Positions 1-12,281 of a stretch of 64,000 bases of DNA are shown here, one piece after another. The DNA comes from Kondoa malvinella (lineage: Eukaryota > Basidiomycota > Agaricostilbomycetes > Agaricostilbales > Kondoaceae): NCBI GenBank assembly GCA_039545315.1, contig BCIM01000014.1:248001-312000 (forward strand). Reading direction: 5' to 3'. The notes beneath the pieces were generated by a model that did not search any database, was not told the origin of the DNA, and saw only the letters and a list, made by a program, of their open reading frames with translations. The number at the start of each line of letters is the position of its first letter. The stretch's first letter is position 1. Position numbers and translations under genes: made by a program.

Positions 1-751
1 CGTTGTATCAACCGGACAAAGAGTGCATCGGGAGCCTTTCGCAAAAGGAACAAACGAGCCTCAGAGGCAAACACTGTGTATGGCTGTTGACGACTGCGCC
101 CGCATGCACACATGCTTCATCTGATCTCTGCTGAGTGTGTTCCTCGTTTGCCAGGTTGCACGTCCAAGCTCGAAGATATAATCGGTGAGGCAGCTCATGC
201 GGTGCATCTGTTCTCAGCAGCTAACTTTGTATAGTAAAGATCTACTCAGATACTACTTGAAGAGGTATGAAGTACAGCAAACATCGTACAACAAATCAAT
301 CTTGCCCAGTTAATGCCACCCATGGCAAATCTTATCATCTGCTGACTCCGTCGTCGTTGATCAATTCGGGTCAATCAGTGAAGAAGTTGGCCTCAGGGTA
401 CGCTTGGCTGTTTGAAAAGCGTGACGTGTCTAAGACCCCAATACAGGACACAGAGGAACTTCATTATTGATTCATAATCTTGGCCAGGATGAAAGCCGTA
501 TGCTGCCATGTGACCAGCTATGGCGACGGTGTATGCAACGCAGGAGGGAGTGGCTTGCTATTGTAGAACGGCGATCAGTCTTCCTTTCAATCACTGCATC
601 TGAAGTAATCATAAACGCCGAGAGGTTTGTTGCTCGAGGCTTCATACACGGTCGCAAAGGAAGTCAGAACAGAAGGGTGATCGCGTCAGTGTGGTAATGC
701 AAAAAAAGCTGTCGCATGAAACCTTCAAATGCATTGCAGGAACCCTTTATC
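1..751. other. No gene recognised (window edge to ERT1 stop)
   Basis: Only short open frames without recognisable domains or a convincing splice chain occur here. The stretch lies downstream of the ERT1-like stop codon and probably holds its 3' UTR and the flank of a gene outside the window. Confidence 0.4.
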
Positions 752-2809
752 TTACATGTTTAGCAGTGGCAGGAACTGACCTACGATCAGCGAGGGACAA
801 TTGAACACTATCGAAGCAATGAGATGAGTTCGGAATGTAGAAGGGAAAAGAACACACGATCTCGCTTGATGGTGAAGCAGAAAGAGCATGGGACAGGCTT
901 GTTTTCAGGTGTGAGCAGAACGCAGGTCGTCATTACTGTTTGGGTCGAATTTTCGAAAGCGTGTGTTGCAAGGGCTGTAAGAGGTGGACTTCATCAATGC
1001 CCAGAGGCAATTGAAAGACTACTCTTACCTTCATAGTACTCTACAACAGAGGTGTTGTCGAGAATCTGTCAGGCTGGCGGTTGAACCATAGCCAAGGCTG
1101 ATTTCAAGGGTCAAACTGACCTCAAAGATGTATCGCTTCTTACCAACCAGCTCCTTCCTATCCCATTGACAAAGATACGAGAACTCGGTACCAACCAAAC
1201 AAATTTCGCCCGTTCTTCGCCAGACAACCGTTGGTGTTCCAGAGAAGGTGATGAGCTTTTCATATTCCTGTAGACGCCAAGTTCATCTGTCAGCCTTGGT
1301 TGCAGATGACGCGGTGATCTACAATCAAGGTCCGCTGGAAGCACTTTTCCACAAACACCTCGTCTTCCTCTGTCAGCGGCATTTGTAATGCGATTAAACT
1401 CGGTCGAAATTTCGCTAGTGCTCGAACGATACGCAGGATGTCCATTTTGTCAAACCTAAGGCCGAAATTAGATGATTATGACAATCTTTGAGGGCAACGT
1501 ACCGATCTTTGAGATGTCGAATCAACTCATGATAGCTTCTGGCATATGGGTATGGCTTGGTCACTCGGCGATACACGTCTTCAGCTTTCATCGCACCACT
1601 AGCAGATAAGATCGGAGGTTCGTTGCTAGACGCAGCAGTAGCAGATTGACTACCGCCTGGCTGACTTGTGGCGAAATTGCCTTGTGGAGCTGGGAAGGTT
1701 GGAGTGAGCGTAGACGAGCGATCGTTGCCTTTGAAGCTGTTGTTTGACAAAGCGGAAGCTTGAGGCGGTAAGAACGGGCTGACTGCAGGTGCAGAAGGTC
1801 CAGCTGATGATTGACCGACAGAATGAGGTGGTTGGCCAAATCCACTAGTTGCGCTTGGCATCTGACTGAACGAATTGAAGAATGACATTGAGCTTATATT
1901 ACTTGGACCAGGCTGTTGCGAGAAGGGCGAGGCGCTAAAAGAAGTCGCAGAATCAGGTAAGCCGGCCGAGACACTGCCAGAATCAGATGGCGAAGGTTGA
2001 CCATTGAGCATAGAAGAGAGCATGGCGTATTCCAGATTCGCTTGTTCGCTGCCAAAGCCAGATGGAGCATTATTGTAAGGCATTTGTGGTATTTGCGCAT
2101 TCGACGTATATGCATTCTGATGCTGTTGTGGCGGTAAGGCATAGAGATTGTTCGAAGGTACATTGTTTGCTGTCTGATGCTGTTGCGCAGTATTCGAGAC
2201 TGGTGTAGCAGATTGAGGTGTTGCGGATGTTTTGAAGTCGTTCCTCCGCCCGAGCACTATTACAACGTGAGCTTGATACCGGCTGTTTTGATAGAGCTGC
2301 TCACCCTCGTCATCAAAGTCTGCTAGATACTTGGCCTTTTTGCGTTTCCCGTCCTGGCAAGTTTCGGCTAGTCCTCGCTTGACGCATCTAGCACATGGTC
2401 GAGCTGGCACAAGTAGTCAGATATTGCCTTTGCTCTGCAGCAGCGTGAAAACGTACAGTCATCACAGGTCAGATGAGCCGTTTGACACGAATGGCCTGCC
2501 CACCGCAAGTCAACACAAGCTTTAGCCCGCACAGCACAGCCTCTTACAAGCTCGAGTAGCTTTCTTGCGAGGCTTCTTGGCAGGTCGTGCAGGCTGCTGG
2601 GAGGTGGACGCAGCGGCTACACCGGAAACGTTACTCGAGTCGTCCAGCAGATCATCCATTTCGGAAACGGGTATCTCTTTTCGTTTGCCTTTGCTTTTGG
2701 AAGATGAGGAGCTTGCGAGAGGTGCTGCTGGAATAGCCGGCGCAGGTTGTATAGGTCGATATTGCGCCATTTGCGGGATGGGAGTCTGCGTCGGTCTCTT
2801 GCACTGCAC
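752..2809 (-). CDS. ERT1: ERT1/AcuK-like Zn2Cys6 transcription activator of gluconeogenesis
   Basis: This looks like a nuclear regulator of gluconeogenesis and non-fermentable carbon use. I reconstruct eight exons: 2548-2809, 2457-2495, 1503-2403, 1323-1455, 1121-1267, 1029-1065, 858-974 and 752-807. They sum to 1692 nt, a 563-residue protein. The Zn2Cys6 finger is spread over exons 1-3 and keeps all six cysteines (ACHSCQTAHLTCDD then RPCARC and ETC), followed by the basic KRKKAKYL segment. The middle is Gln/Ser/Pro-rich low complexity. The C-terminal half carries the ERT1 hallmarks: VTKPYPYARSYHELIRHLK, KMDILRIVRALAKFRPSL, then the PAS-like region with GTPTVVWRRTGEICLVG, ending in PSLIVGQFLPL. 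The ATG at 2809 is the first in frame. Family identity is strong. The carbon-source role is taken from ERT1/AcuK/AcuM family knowledge. Confidence 0.9.
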
Positions 2810-3390
2810 GCTAACACAAACCCCGCGTCCAAGCCAGTGCGAATTGTTCTCAGCTGGAGGCAGTAAGGATGGTGGGGCGAATCAACAAGGTTCGACTCTT
2901 AAAATCGCTTAAGGCCGAAGACCGCGAGCTACAGTGAATACAGGCTTGTGAGGCACAAGATAGCATGCATAGACTAGAGATACAACAGTTGACATGAGAA
3001 ACGGTACAGTAGTCAATTCTCGCCAAAATTACTCCAAGGTGCAGCCTGGTTGCAGTGCAAGTCTTTCGCCCTGCATCTGAAGGGAAGAATCAAGCTCGCA
3101 CTCTCGGAGCCGTACCAGGACTCGACCAGGTCGACGCATTGCCATGGGATCTAGCTACAAACCATATGAAATCAGATTGATGTTGAGGTAGAGTGATGGT
3201 ACAACCCAACTTACAGTCTGTCAGCGAGCAGTCAAATGTTGGACTTGGATGATGGGCACCAGTGTGCTCGGCCTGAAAGCATTCGCCAGATGCCAGCGCA
3301 AAGTTTGATTGTACACCTCGAGACGGATCATGATGTCTCTTCGGTGTCAGACACGAAGCCGTAGCGAGGTCGCCAGATTCCCTTCAGTCT

Positions 3391-3445
<55 letters not shown>

Positions 3446-3937
3446 CAAAGAGCACAGCAAAGGAAAAGACCAGAGCGAGAGAGCCGGGAGAAGGGATTCG
3501 ACTGTACCTGAGAGCTCGAGGGATAAAGAGCTATCGGCTATTTGAATGGCAAAACGCTGCCAGTCGAGAGGCTGATAAGTCGTGAATACACAGCTGAAGC
3601 GAGACGGCATGTCATCGAGGAGAGGGAAGCACCAGCAACTTGAGCTTGGCTATTTGACCAACATCTTGAGCAGCCCTGGGTGTTTGAGGCAATCCAGGTG
3701 CGCTCCGCAACAATACTGGCCAAGCGGACATTACTGGAGTGCGCGGCCAAATTCGCACATGGTCCCAACAGGACAAGACAGTTCCTCAACCTTCTCGCTC
3801 ACTCTTGGCTAAGGACAATAACAGTCTGCCCAGAAAAGGCAACTGATGCCTCTGCCAGTTGTACATCGCAAGCGGCCTGTCTGGTCAAGAAGCTAAACGT
3901 TGTTGGGCGGAGAGCGTGAATTCCTCCGCAGACTCGA
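2810..3937. promoter_or_regulatory. Divergent intergenic region between ERT1 and NEM1
   Basis: About 1.1 kb lies between the two divergent starts, with no convincing coding exon. It contains a 50-bp GA repeat and must hold both promoters, but I recognise no specific binding site. Confidence 0.5.
3394..3443. repeat. (GA)25 microsatellite
   Basis: An uninterrupted GA dinucleotide run of about 50 bp lies inside the ERT1-NEM1 intergenic region, roughly 590 bp upstream of the ERT1 start and 500 bp upstream of the NEM1 start. The complementary strand is a CT tract of the type often seen near promoters. No coding role is apparent. Confidence 0.95.
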
Positions 3938-5456
3938 ATGAACTCGCTCGCAGTCATTGGACGACTTCTGTCCAATAAGCCAAGTCAAATATCTTTCAGT
4001 AGGCGCAACAAGCAGACTGGCAAGGGCAGCAAGCGACGGAAAACGGCTGACGATAGTGTCGCTCGCAGCGAGGAAGCGCAGGCCTTTCATGAGTTGGACT
4101 TGGGCATCAGGGAGAAGGACGCCGTTTCTGATGATGAAGAAACGCTCGTAGACGATCCCGATGGCAAGAGTTCTCTATTCGATGCAACATTTGCCGGCTC
4201 AACACAGCAGGATCTTTCGCCTGACGTGTCTGACCCTCATTCAAGTCCACAAGCAGCAGAAGGCATACTCAGCGAAAAGGCGAGAGGCAAGCAAAGAGCT
4301 CGCTCAGATTCTGCTTCGACTCTTGCTCCAGCCGATTCCGTCGCACGTTCTGTGCCTATCAAAGTGACGCTCACATTCTACAACATTCTACGACAGCTTC
4401 TCGCCTATCTGGGTATCCCACTACTTCTCGGACCTCCGCGAAAATCTTTGGTTGCAGCCGCTACCACTCATCCCAGACGAGCGGATAAACCGCCTTCATA
4501 CGAAACTGCCACTCATACGAATAGACGGCCCTCGGTAGCACGAGCATCATCCTCACGCTCCTTCTTACGCAATCCCTTTCGACGAAAACGACCGGAAATC
4601 GTTCAAACAAACACGGCACCTTCCATCTTAGAACACCCAGCCGAACAAAGCAAAGCACGACGACCTTCCCTCTCTTCCGACCAAAGTTCAGCTCAGAACA
4701 CTAACCGCCTCTCAGTCCAGCAAACGAAACAAATTGCACTCCTCACCAGACCGAAAACCCTCGTGCTCGATCTCGATGAAACGCTTATCCACTCTACATC
4801 ACGTATAGGCGGCCTATCTAGCTCTGGACCGAAATGGTCAAGCACAAACAAGCTGGGCGTGCGTGTGGTAGAAGTGGTTTTAGATGGTAGAAGCGTGGTG
4901 TACCATGTCTACAAACGACCTTGGGTCGACTTGTTTTTGCGCAAAGTCAGCACTTGGTATGATGTCGTCATCTTTACGGCGTCTATGCAAGAGTATGCGG
5001 ATCCCGTGATTGATTGGTTGGATGGTGGGAAAGGCTTGATCAATGGCAGGCTGTTTCGAGAGGTCGGTTTCAATCGCCTTTTTGTACATTGGTGTACTAA
5101 GGGTATTTGAAATTTCGACAGTCCTGTATGCTTTCACGTGGAACATATTACAAAGACCTGTCTATAGTCGAGCACGACATGTCGAAAGTCTGTTTGATCG
5201 ACAACAGCCCGACAAGTTATGCTCTCAATCCAGGTATGTTCATCGTCTGCTGTTCAGTAAACCTGCTCATTCCTGTGTAGCCAACGGAATACCAATAGAA
5301 GGCTGGGTTGGAGATGCATCGGACGAATGCCTGCTGGATCTTTTACCTCTATTGGACAGCTTACGGTTCACTACGGATGTACGAAGGGTATTAGGTCTAC
5401 GAGGGTTCAGTACAACAGGCGCAATGCCAAATGTAAGGTATAAACAGGAAAGCTAA
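3938..5456 (+). CDS. NEM1: NEM1-like phosphatase (nuclear envelope/ER lipid regulation)
   Basis: This is the likely catalytic subunit of the Nem1-Spo7 phosphatase, which dephosphorylates the phosphatidate phosphatase Pah1/lipin at the nuclear envelope and ER. The three exons are 3938-5062, 5122-5233 and 5281-5456 and encode 470 residues. A hydrophobic segment near residues 145-165 ([19 protein letters not shown]) fits the membrane anchor of Nem1. The C-terminal FCP1/NIF domain has the DxDx(T/V) signature in [15 protein letters not shown]. It also has the Nem1-typical blocks [52 protein letters not shown] and [13 protein letters not shown]. The N-terminus is acidic and Ser-rich low complexity. 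The FCP1-family relatives Psr1 and Fcp1 are less likely because of the membrane segment and the Nem1-specific C-terminus. Confidence 0.92.
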
Positions 5457-5770
5457 GCATAGAACGTGAGTCTCCTACACAATTGATGTATGTTTGGCTA
5501 ATGTGATGACAGATTGCATTGTACTATTATTTACTTGGAGTACACTGGCAAGAGTTTACGACATGCCTGTCTCGCGCTTGTCCACTAGCGCGATTTATCT
5601 CCACGCCAGTTCCGCTTGGCTCGCATTCTGGTTTGCTAGCGCCTCAGAAAACTCGCGGATCAGACTCAAATGAATAGCCGGCTCTTATCTGATTTGCTGA
5701 AGGCCTTCAACGTAAAGAAAAGGTTCCCTGTCCATTCCTGCTTGTCTTACTCACTGACTAGAACATCAAG
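5457..5770. other. Intergenic, NEM1 3' end to MFS promoter
   Basis: This 314-bp gap shows no recognisable gene or structured element. It should contain the NEM1 terminator region and the transporter promoter. Confidence 0.5.
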
Positions 5771-8425
5771 ATGGCCAACCTCAACGAGACGATTTTGCCT
5801 ATCGCGCCTACAGACTCTATCAGACACTCTCCTAGCTCTGACCGTCCTGAAAACGATCGCAAGCGATTCTCAGACGCAGACAGTGATGATACCAAAATCG
5901 ATATTTCTGGCGGAAGCTTTGCCAGGTGGGGTTGCACAACACTCAATCTTGACTATTAGCTATTAGCTAATACACTTGTCTATATCAGTCCTATAGCCAT
6001 ACCAAAGTCTTATGGTGTCCTCAAAAGCGAAGCCGCAGCCAAATGGATGACCACCAAGTACATTTGGTTCATCTTTGGTTGCATAGCTGTGGCAGCATAC
6101 TGGATAGGACTGAATCAGTACCTCGGCAAGTCTGCTAATCACTACTATGGCCATCTCTGACGGTAGCTTGTTACAGAGGGCACATATGAGACCGAAGCGT
6201 TGTCGACGTCTTTTGGCCAGCACTCTCTAATTGCCACAATTAATACTGTCCAGGGCATTATACAAGCTTCATCGCAACCGCCTATCGCAAAACTCACAGA
6301 CATGCTTGGTCGCTTCGAGTCCTACTTGACTTGTTTGTTCCTCTATACTTTGGTGGGCCAATCTTGCTTGGTATTTTGTGCCCCTTTGACTCTTTCTAGG
6401 GACACATTGTCGTCTCAACGTCACAAAATATCGGTACTTATGCCGTCGGCATGGTCATCAACACGCTCGGTCTCACAGGCTTCTGGTCAGTCCTGTCTTC
6501 ATGTCTTGGACGTCTTGTGAATTGCTTTGCAGGTTGGTCACTCAGATCATCATCGCGGACAATACATCAACTCGAAGCCGGTTGTTCTGGTCAATCTTCC
6601 CATCCGTTCCAGGTATCATCAATGGTAAACCTTATTAGAACTTCACGATCAGCCTGCTAAAGACGTCTCAGTCTGGGTCTCGGGAGATGTCGGCTCAGCT
6701 ATTATTCTCAACGAGTCACTGGGTTGGCGCTTTGGCTTTGCGTAAGTACTTCACAAGGTGAAATCACTTCCAAGCTGAATCTATAACAGGATGTTCACTT
6801 TCGTTGTCCCTATCTGCTGTGCGCTTGATTCGTCTACCTTATTACACCATGTCTGACAATTCATCATAGTGTCACCTGCTATCCTTGCTCTCGCCTGGGC
6901 GCAAAGAAAGGCTCGAAAGATGGGCTGCCTTGACGACATAAAAGCCCCGTGGAAGGATGGCAAAGCCAAAGAAGTATCTGTCACCATCGCTCGTCAAGCA
7001 GATCTGATCGGCTTGTTCCTCATGGTCGCGGGCTTTTCGCTTCTTCTAATTCCAATGACTATTGCACGATCCGCCGGGAACTCGTGGTCTGACGCGAAGA
7101 TCCCGATCATGATGGTGATTGGCGCATTGACATTCGCCGGTTTTATCTTTTGGTCGGTTGACCCGAATTCGCTGGTGCTTTCCACTAGGGCTGATCATAA
7201 CTTCAGGGAATGGAAATATGCCAGTCATCCGATTCTGCCGCTCAGACTGTTGAAGAACCGCACTATCATCGTCTGCTTCTTGATTGCGTTCTTCCATCCA
7301 GGTGAGTACGGCGTGTGCAGACCATGTCAACCATGCTGATCGTTCTCATTAGCTGGTGGGTCTATCCAAGGCAACTACATGTGAGGTGACTGCTCCTTGA
7401 AAGAATCAAGGCTGATCCCGTATAGCTTCACTTGGTATCGTGTCGCAGCGGATGAGAGCATCCTGTCTGCCACCCGCCTAAGCAACTTGGGTTCGCTTGG
7501 TACGATTGCATGTGCTGTTTTAGGTCTAGTCGTGGTCAAGGTTAGCTCGTCGCTTTTTGCACTTTCGCTTTTATTTGAAGACTCTGTAGATCCCGTATCT
7601 CAAGCCCTTCATCATCTTTGGGTTTGTCCCGCGCAATTCTTATGTGTTCTTTGGCGACTGACCAGGGCTTTGTGGTTGCAGGACATGCCTGCAAACGATG
7701 ACACTCGGCCTCATGACACGCTTCCGTGGTCAATCCAACTCTTTGGCTGAGCTAGCAGCTATGCAAGTCCTCAAAGGTATCGCGAATGGATTCATCGCTT
7801 TCCCGTGCGTGATATCTCTAGGTCGTACACATCACGCTAATGCTAAAATCCAAACAGAGTACAAGCCGCTCTGCAGTCTGCTTGCAAGCACGAGAATGTA
7901 GCGCTTATCACATCCGCGTGGCTGGCTTTGTACTATATTGGAAGAGCCGTGGGCTCGGCCATCGGTTCGTCCTTTGCAATTGATCAGCAATTCAGAACTA
8001 AGTCCACAAACTCTCGCAGGTGGAGCCATCTGGGGGTCGCGTCTACCTTCCGCGCTCCTTGCCGCTGTCGATGGCAATCAGGCTCTAGCAACTTCAATTT
8101 ACCGTAACCCAATAGGCTGGATCGGACAAAATGGATTCGACAATCCTCAGAGACAGGCTGTTGCCGAAGCCTACTCTGACGGTCAACGTATCATCCTGAT
8201 CAGTGCTGCGGCTGTCTCTGCTCTGTCAATCATACTCGCCTGCTGCTTGGAGAACATCAAGCGTAGGTATCTCTTGCGGCATCTCTTGACTTGCTAACAT
8301 TATTTGCGTTAGTCGGCAAGACCATCACGCTCGAGCAATTCGAAGGACAAGCTCCCGTCAAACCAGGGCAAGCTTCTCACAACGAAAAGACGAGGCAGAA
8401 CCTAGAGCACGACTCTGAAAAGTGA
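5771..8425 (+). CDS. MFS transporter, siderophore-iron (Sit1/ARN/Mir) type
   Basis: This is a multi-pass plasma or endosomal membrane permease of the siderophore:H+ symporter branch of the major facilitator superfamily. The cytosolic N-terminus is hydrophilic (MANLNETILPIAP...). After splicing there is a long series of hydrophobic helices, interrupted by about ten introns near 50 nt. Family-like blocks include the loop TETALS-like YETEALSTSFGQHSLIA, the MFS signature DMLGRFESYL, QNIGTYAVGM and IIADNTSTRSRLFWS, and the WVSGDVGSA segment typical of siderophore transporters. The end is hydrophilic (EQFEGQAPVKPG..., stop 8423-8425). One intron, 6126-6176, begins with GCAAGT rather than GT. The exact substrate cannot be read from sequence. 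The gene lies 86 bp upstream of SAM50, same strand. Confidence 0.8.
6126..6176 (+). other. GC-AG intron in the MFS transporter
   Basis: Splicing at GCAAGT...TTACAG joins NQYL to EGTYETEAL and keeps the transporter frame. No GT donor nearby does this. Confidence 0.75.
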
Positions 8426-8511
8426 TGGGAGGGCAATATCTAGCTACTCGGATAATGTACTGGTTGATTAGACTACTTTAGAGATTTGCATGACGCCGAT
8501 CATCCTTTGAC

Positions 8512-10402
8512 ATGAGCAACGAGGGACCTTCTTTAGGCGCGACGTCTAATGATCCAGCGCCAACACCTACAGGTTTGCCTACTGCTCAGCCTGTAGGCAA
8601 CGAGGCGTTCTTTGGCGACCCACCTTCGCAAGCAGGATCATTGAATGCGCCAGAAGAGCCAACGCGAATTCGGTCGACTGTAGATGTGAACAGCGCTGAA
8701 GAAGCAGAAAGGCAACGGAAATGGCATGAGGAGCGAATCGAAAGCAGGCTGCGAGGAGAATACGAGCGAAACGCTCGCCGTCTGTCGGAAATCGCAAGTA
8801 GTCGGATGCGGTCAGTGAAACTGGAATCTCATGTGAGAGGCTTTTAGGTCAACGAGAAGAAGGACAGCAAGCTCAGGTTGAACGCTATTCGCTTCGAAGG
8901 GTCTGAAAACACTCGAGCTGGTTTCCTTGCACGAATATGCGAGCCCTACTTGGCACCACCTGCAGGCTCGTCGGATGAATCCATCACTCTACAGCAGCTT
9001 ATACGGCGCAGCAAACGCCTGTCAAGCCAACTGTCTCGCTTTGATATCTTCTCGGATGTCCAAGTCCAGCTCGAAGACAGCAAAGGCATCTTTGCTCAGG
9101 ATGGCGATGTAGACCTTGTCATGAATGTAAAAGAGTCGTCTAGACTGTTTGCAAAGCTGTCCACCGAGATAGGAAACGGTGAATGGGGTAGTGCTGTGAG
9201 TTTCGGCTGACGCGATCACCACACCTCACTGATATCGTGTCAGGGAGGAACAGCTCGCATTCGGAACGCTTTCGGCGGAGGAGAGCTTATAGAAGGGAAT
9301 GCATCTTTCGGCACCACGACCAAATCAAATTATCAGCTCAAATTCGATGCGCCCGTATTAGCAGATCCTAGCAAGAGAGCAGAATTGGTCGGATTCGCAA
9401 CAGATCGAGATCTTACTCTTTCTGCTAGCTGTCGAGAGTCATTACAGGGCGCTCAAGCTCGACTAAAGACTACATCACGCTTCGGCTATCACGAATTGGC
9501 ATATGAAGCCGTAGCGCGACATCTTCACTCCTTTGAACCATACACATCTATATCGTACGTTTCTTTTGCTGTCCAGATTCGCCTGCTCAAATAATATATG
9601 CAGAATGCGAAAAGCAGCAGGGCATACCCTGAAATCAGCCTTGTCTCATTCTTTCATCTCCGACACCCGCAATGATCCTTTCATAGCCACTAGAGGCCGC
9701 TACCTTCGGCTTATGCAAGAGTATGCAGGTCTAGGAGGAGATGCGAACCATGTCAAGCTGGAAATGGAGAGTCAGATCAGTCGGGCAATTCATCCCGGTT
9801 ATGTGAGTTCCGTCCAAGCTCCGCATCTGCAAGCCTGATATCGCGTTATAGTCGCTGTCATTTGCCTTCCGCTCTGGCTGTTTGCTACCGCTCTTTGACA
9901 AGCCGTCACTCTTCTCGGATCGATTCCAGCTCGGCGGTCCATCGAGTGTAAGATCATTCAAGCAGAATCATCTAGGGCCAAAGGATAATGGTACGGTCAT
10001 GTGTCATCCATCACAGCAGCGCTGATGTCTGTGAAAAGGTGACTACCTTGGTGGTGATCTGCAATACGCAGCGGGTCTCAGTCTGCTCACGCCATTCCCG
10101 TTCAAACCGCACTGGCCAGTGAACGGGCACCTTTTCTTGAACGGTGGCAATCTAGTATCATGGGATACAAGTAAGTCTCGATCTTGATCGATGCGACGTC
10201 GCTGATGAGTTTCGTAGCAAAAGGACGCCTCGACACCATTACCCGGCTGATAGCGGAACCATCTGTGTCTGCGGGTGTGGGACTAATCTATCGTCAGAGT
10301 GGTGTGCGGTTCGAAGCGAACGTGGGAGTGCCTTTGGCTGCGCATAAGAGCGACGGCGCGAGGACCGGCTTCCAGATAGGAATAGGGTTGAGCTTCTTGT
10401 AG
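8512..10402 (+). CDS. SAM50: SAM50/TOB55, beta-barrel assembly protein of the mitochondrial outer membrane
   Basis: This is the core channel of the sorting and assembly machinery, which inserts beta-barrel precursors into the mitochondrial outer membrane. An acidic N-terminus (MSNEGPSLGATSN...) leads to a POTRA-like segment (RLNAIRFEGSENTRAGFL ... SRFDIFSDVQVQLE). The Omp85/bacterial surface antigen barrel follows: alternating beta strands, the block ISDTRNDPFIATRGRYLRLM, and the Omp85-typical FQLGGPSSVRSF. The last strand, GFQIGIGLSFL, ends with an aromatic/hydrophobic residue at the stop, as expected for a beta-signal. There are several introns. The first (8794-8847) is a GC-AG intron. Length and domain order match fungal Sam50. 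Confidence 0.93.
8794..8847 (+). other. GC-AG intron in SAM50
   Basis: The exon ends in phase 0 with ATC, and the next exon starts in phase 0 with GTC AAC GAG. Only GCAAGT at 8794 gives this phase. The nearby GT dinucleotides at 8801 and 8811 would shift the frame. Confidence 0.8.
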
Positions 10403-11325
10403 TCGCACGCTTCCTTTTAGACATTGCTGGCTCGTCCTCATACCCATACACCCGATCCATCTCCATCTCCTCGAAACTTGACCACAATTCTGTTGTATCT
10501 CAACGAGCGTTTGTAGACACTTCACAAACTCTCTGCGTGCCGCAATAGCTTGTCCCAGATCGCATTCGCACAGTGTGCTATCGGTTCAGCCAAACATGTC
10601 GAAAGCATTGAAATCTGGCCAATGTCGTACTTTCGCGTAATTCGGGCAAGCTCACGCAGGAAGATCAGGAAGGCTACAAAGACGAAGGCGCATATGTATA
10701 TGGACGTTCGCAATTGCATCTTTCGCGGAGTATGGAAGACCGTCAAGCACGACAGCGCCGCAGTCTCTTCTGCAGTCAGCTTTCCGAGTCATTGATCTAT
10801 AGCAGCATGTAAAGCTCCCTTCTGCGCTGCAGCTGAGTCTCTTGTCAAGCATGAAGAGGCCTGTACACCGGACCCGCCTAGTCGGATGCTATTGGTCTAT
10901 CACGCTATCTGCAACTCCATTTTTCCATATCCCTTCAGGATGATCAGCGGCCTTTGCAATCGTTTGCAATCGTTCCTTTTACTTTCGCTCAAATCGAAGC
11001 CGCATTCCGACGCTGATTTTCGCACTTGCCTTCTGACCCTAATGATCGATTGCCCTCGCAACGAGGCGTCTTGGCTCAAGAAGTCCCTTTCGTGCACGGA
11101 GCACATATGGTCGTTTTATCTTGCAGAGTCGTGAGAAGAGCTTACGAAGGTCTCTTCTGTCTGTTTATAAATCTCCTCTTGTTCCCCCGGAAGAGCGAAC
11201 ATTCGTACGCCAAGAGAGCCGTGAGAAGGCGTCTTCTGGATTTGAGTACTATAACAGGCTGGCAGTTAGGGTACCAACGGCTTTCTTCCCGTACCAAGCT
11301 GATCCTAACATCTTTACGATCTGCC
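10403..11325. other. No supported gene
   Basis: Short frames on both strands show no domain and no consistent splice chain. A 5' exon of the following hypothetical gene could lie here. Confidence 0.4.
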
Positions 11326-11894
11326 ATGAATCTGGAATTCACAACTTTTCCACGCAACAAGGATGCCAATCATCGAAATTCGCCGTATGTCGACATTACC
11401 AATTTGCAACGTCAACATACGCGGCCCGACCTTACTGACGTCCACGTTGCCCAGAGTACCGTCGGGGCTGCTGTTTTTGGCGTGATCGCCAATGTCGGAA
11501 TGATGGCTGCGAACAGCGTGGCAGGAATGAGTCCAGCGATGGCGCTCGCTGCTGGTGCGGGTGCAACAGCGGCGGCAACGTCGACCGCTCTGTCTTCTCA
11601 CCTAATTTTGACCCATCGCCTGGAGTGCTTCAAAGTTTGCGTGGACATCGCCGAGCACGCTAGAATCCAACATGGCAAGCTCAAGGCGAATCTATACAGA
11701 ATGCTGCCTGTTTCACTTGCAGTGAACAATCTGCATGAATTTTTGAAACTCTACATCAGTGGGAAGCGGCGCTTCGTAACCTTCCCGCGCAGAAGAACGA
11801 CAATTGGAGCGATGCGCAAGTCAAAGTCGTCATGAATCAATGGGCAGTCCATAAGGGGTATCGCAAAGACCTAGAGGGTGGTATAACGAGTTGA
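11326..11894 (+). CDS. Hypothetical protein with a Gly/Ala-rich hydrophobic segment
   Basis: I do not recognise this gene. From the ATG at 11326 the frame runs through a hydrophilic stretch and then a long Ala/Gly/Met-rich hydrophobic region (GAAVFGVIANVGMMAANSV and ALAAGAGATAAATSTAL) that could form one or two membrane helices. HRLECFKVCVDIAEHARIQH follows. The same frame ends at 11835, but a neighbouring frame reads a more gene-like tail, AALRNLPAQKNDNWSDAQ then VVMNQWAVHKGYRKDLEGG, ending at 11894. An intron from about 11710 to 11759 (donor GTTTCA, acceptor CATCAG) would join them in phase. The start could also lie further upstream in another exon. Confidence 0.4.
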
Positions 11895-12281
11895 AAGCTT
11901 GGCCAAGCGAGTCAACCACCGTTCCATTTGGTCTCCACTCTGGCAGGCAACCGCCGGCTCCTGGCTCCAGCGCCGATCCAAATCTGTTGCATCATGTACG
12001 GGAGAGGCAGATCAAGGTCGGAGAAGCGGGGCGCGGTGACTTATGGCTCGGACCCTAATGTCTAGTAGTACTATACTGTTCTGTGATATCCCTACCATGT
12101 ATTCCTCATCTCGCCATTACGTCTCACCAAATGCTACACCAAATCAAGCGGCTTCTCGATCGTATCGTGAGCATTCTGCAACAGACAACAGGATAGTTTC
12201 ACGTCAGTGCAGACGGTCACAACGCTTCGCACTGTGTTCCCGTATCATTCGAGATGAGGTAGCAATCTAATCCATAGAGGT
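11895..12281. other. Intergenic, convergent 3' ends
   Basis: This gap of just under 400 bp lies between a plus-strand gene and the eIF2B-alpha stop. No gene or structured element is seen. Confidence 0.45.

Noticed and set aside
2860..2915. T-loop-like GGTTCGACTC sequence, considered as a tRNA
   Set aside because: No matching acceptor stem, D-arm or anticodon arm could be drawn around it.
3394..3443. GA run as a CRISPR-like or mobile-element terminus
   Set aside because: It is a simple dinucleotide microsatellite with no spacers, inverted repeats or transposase nearby.
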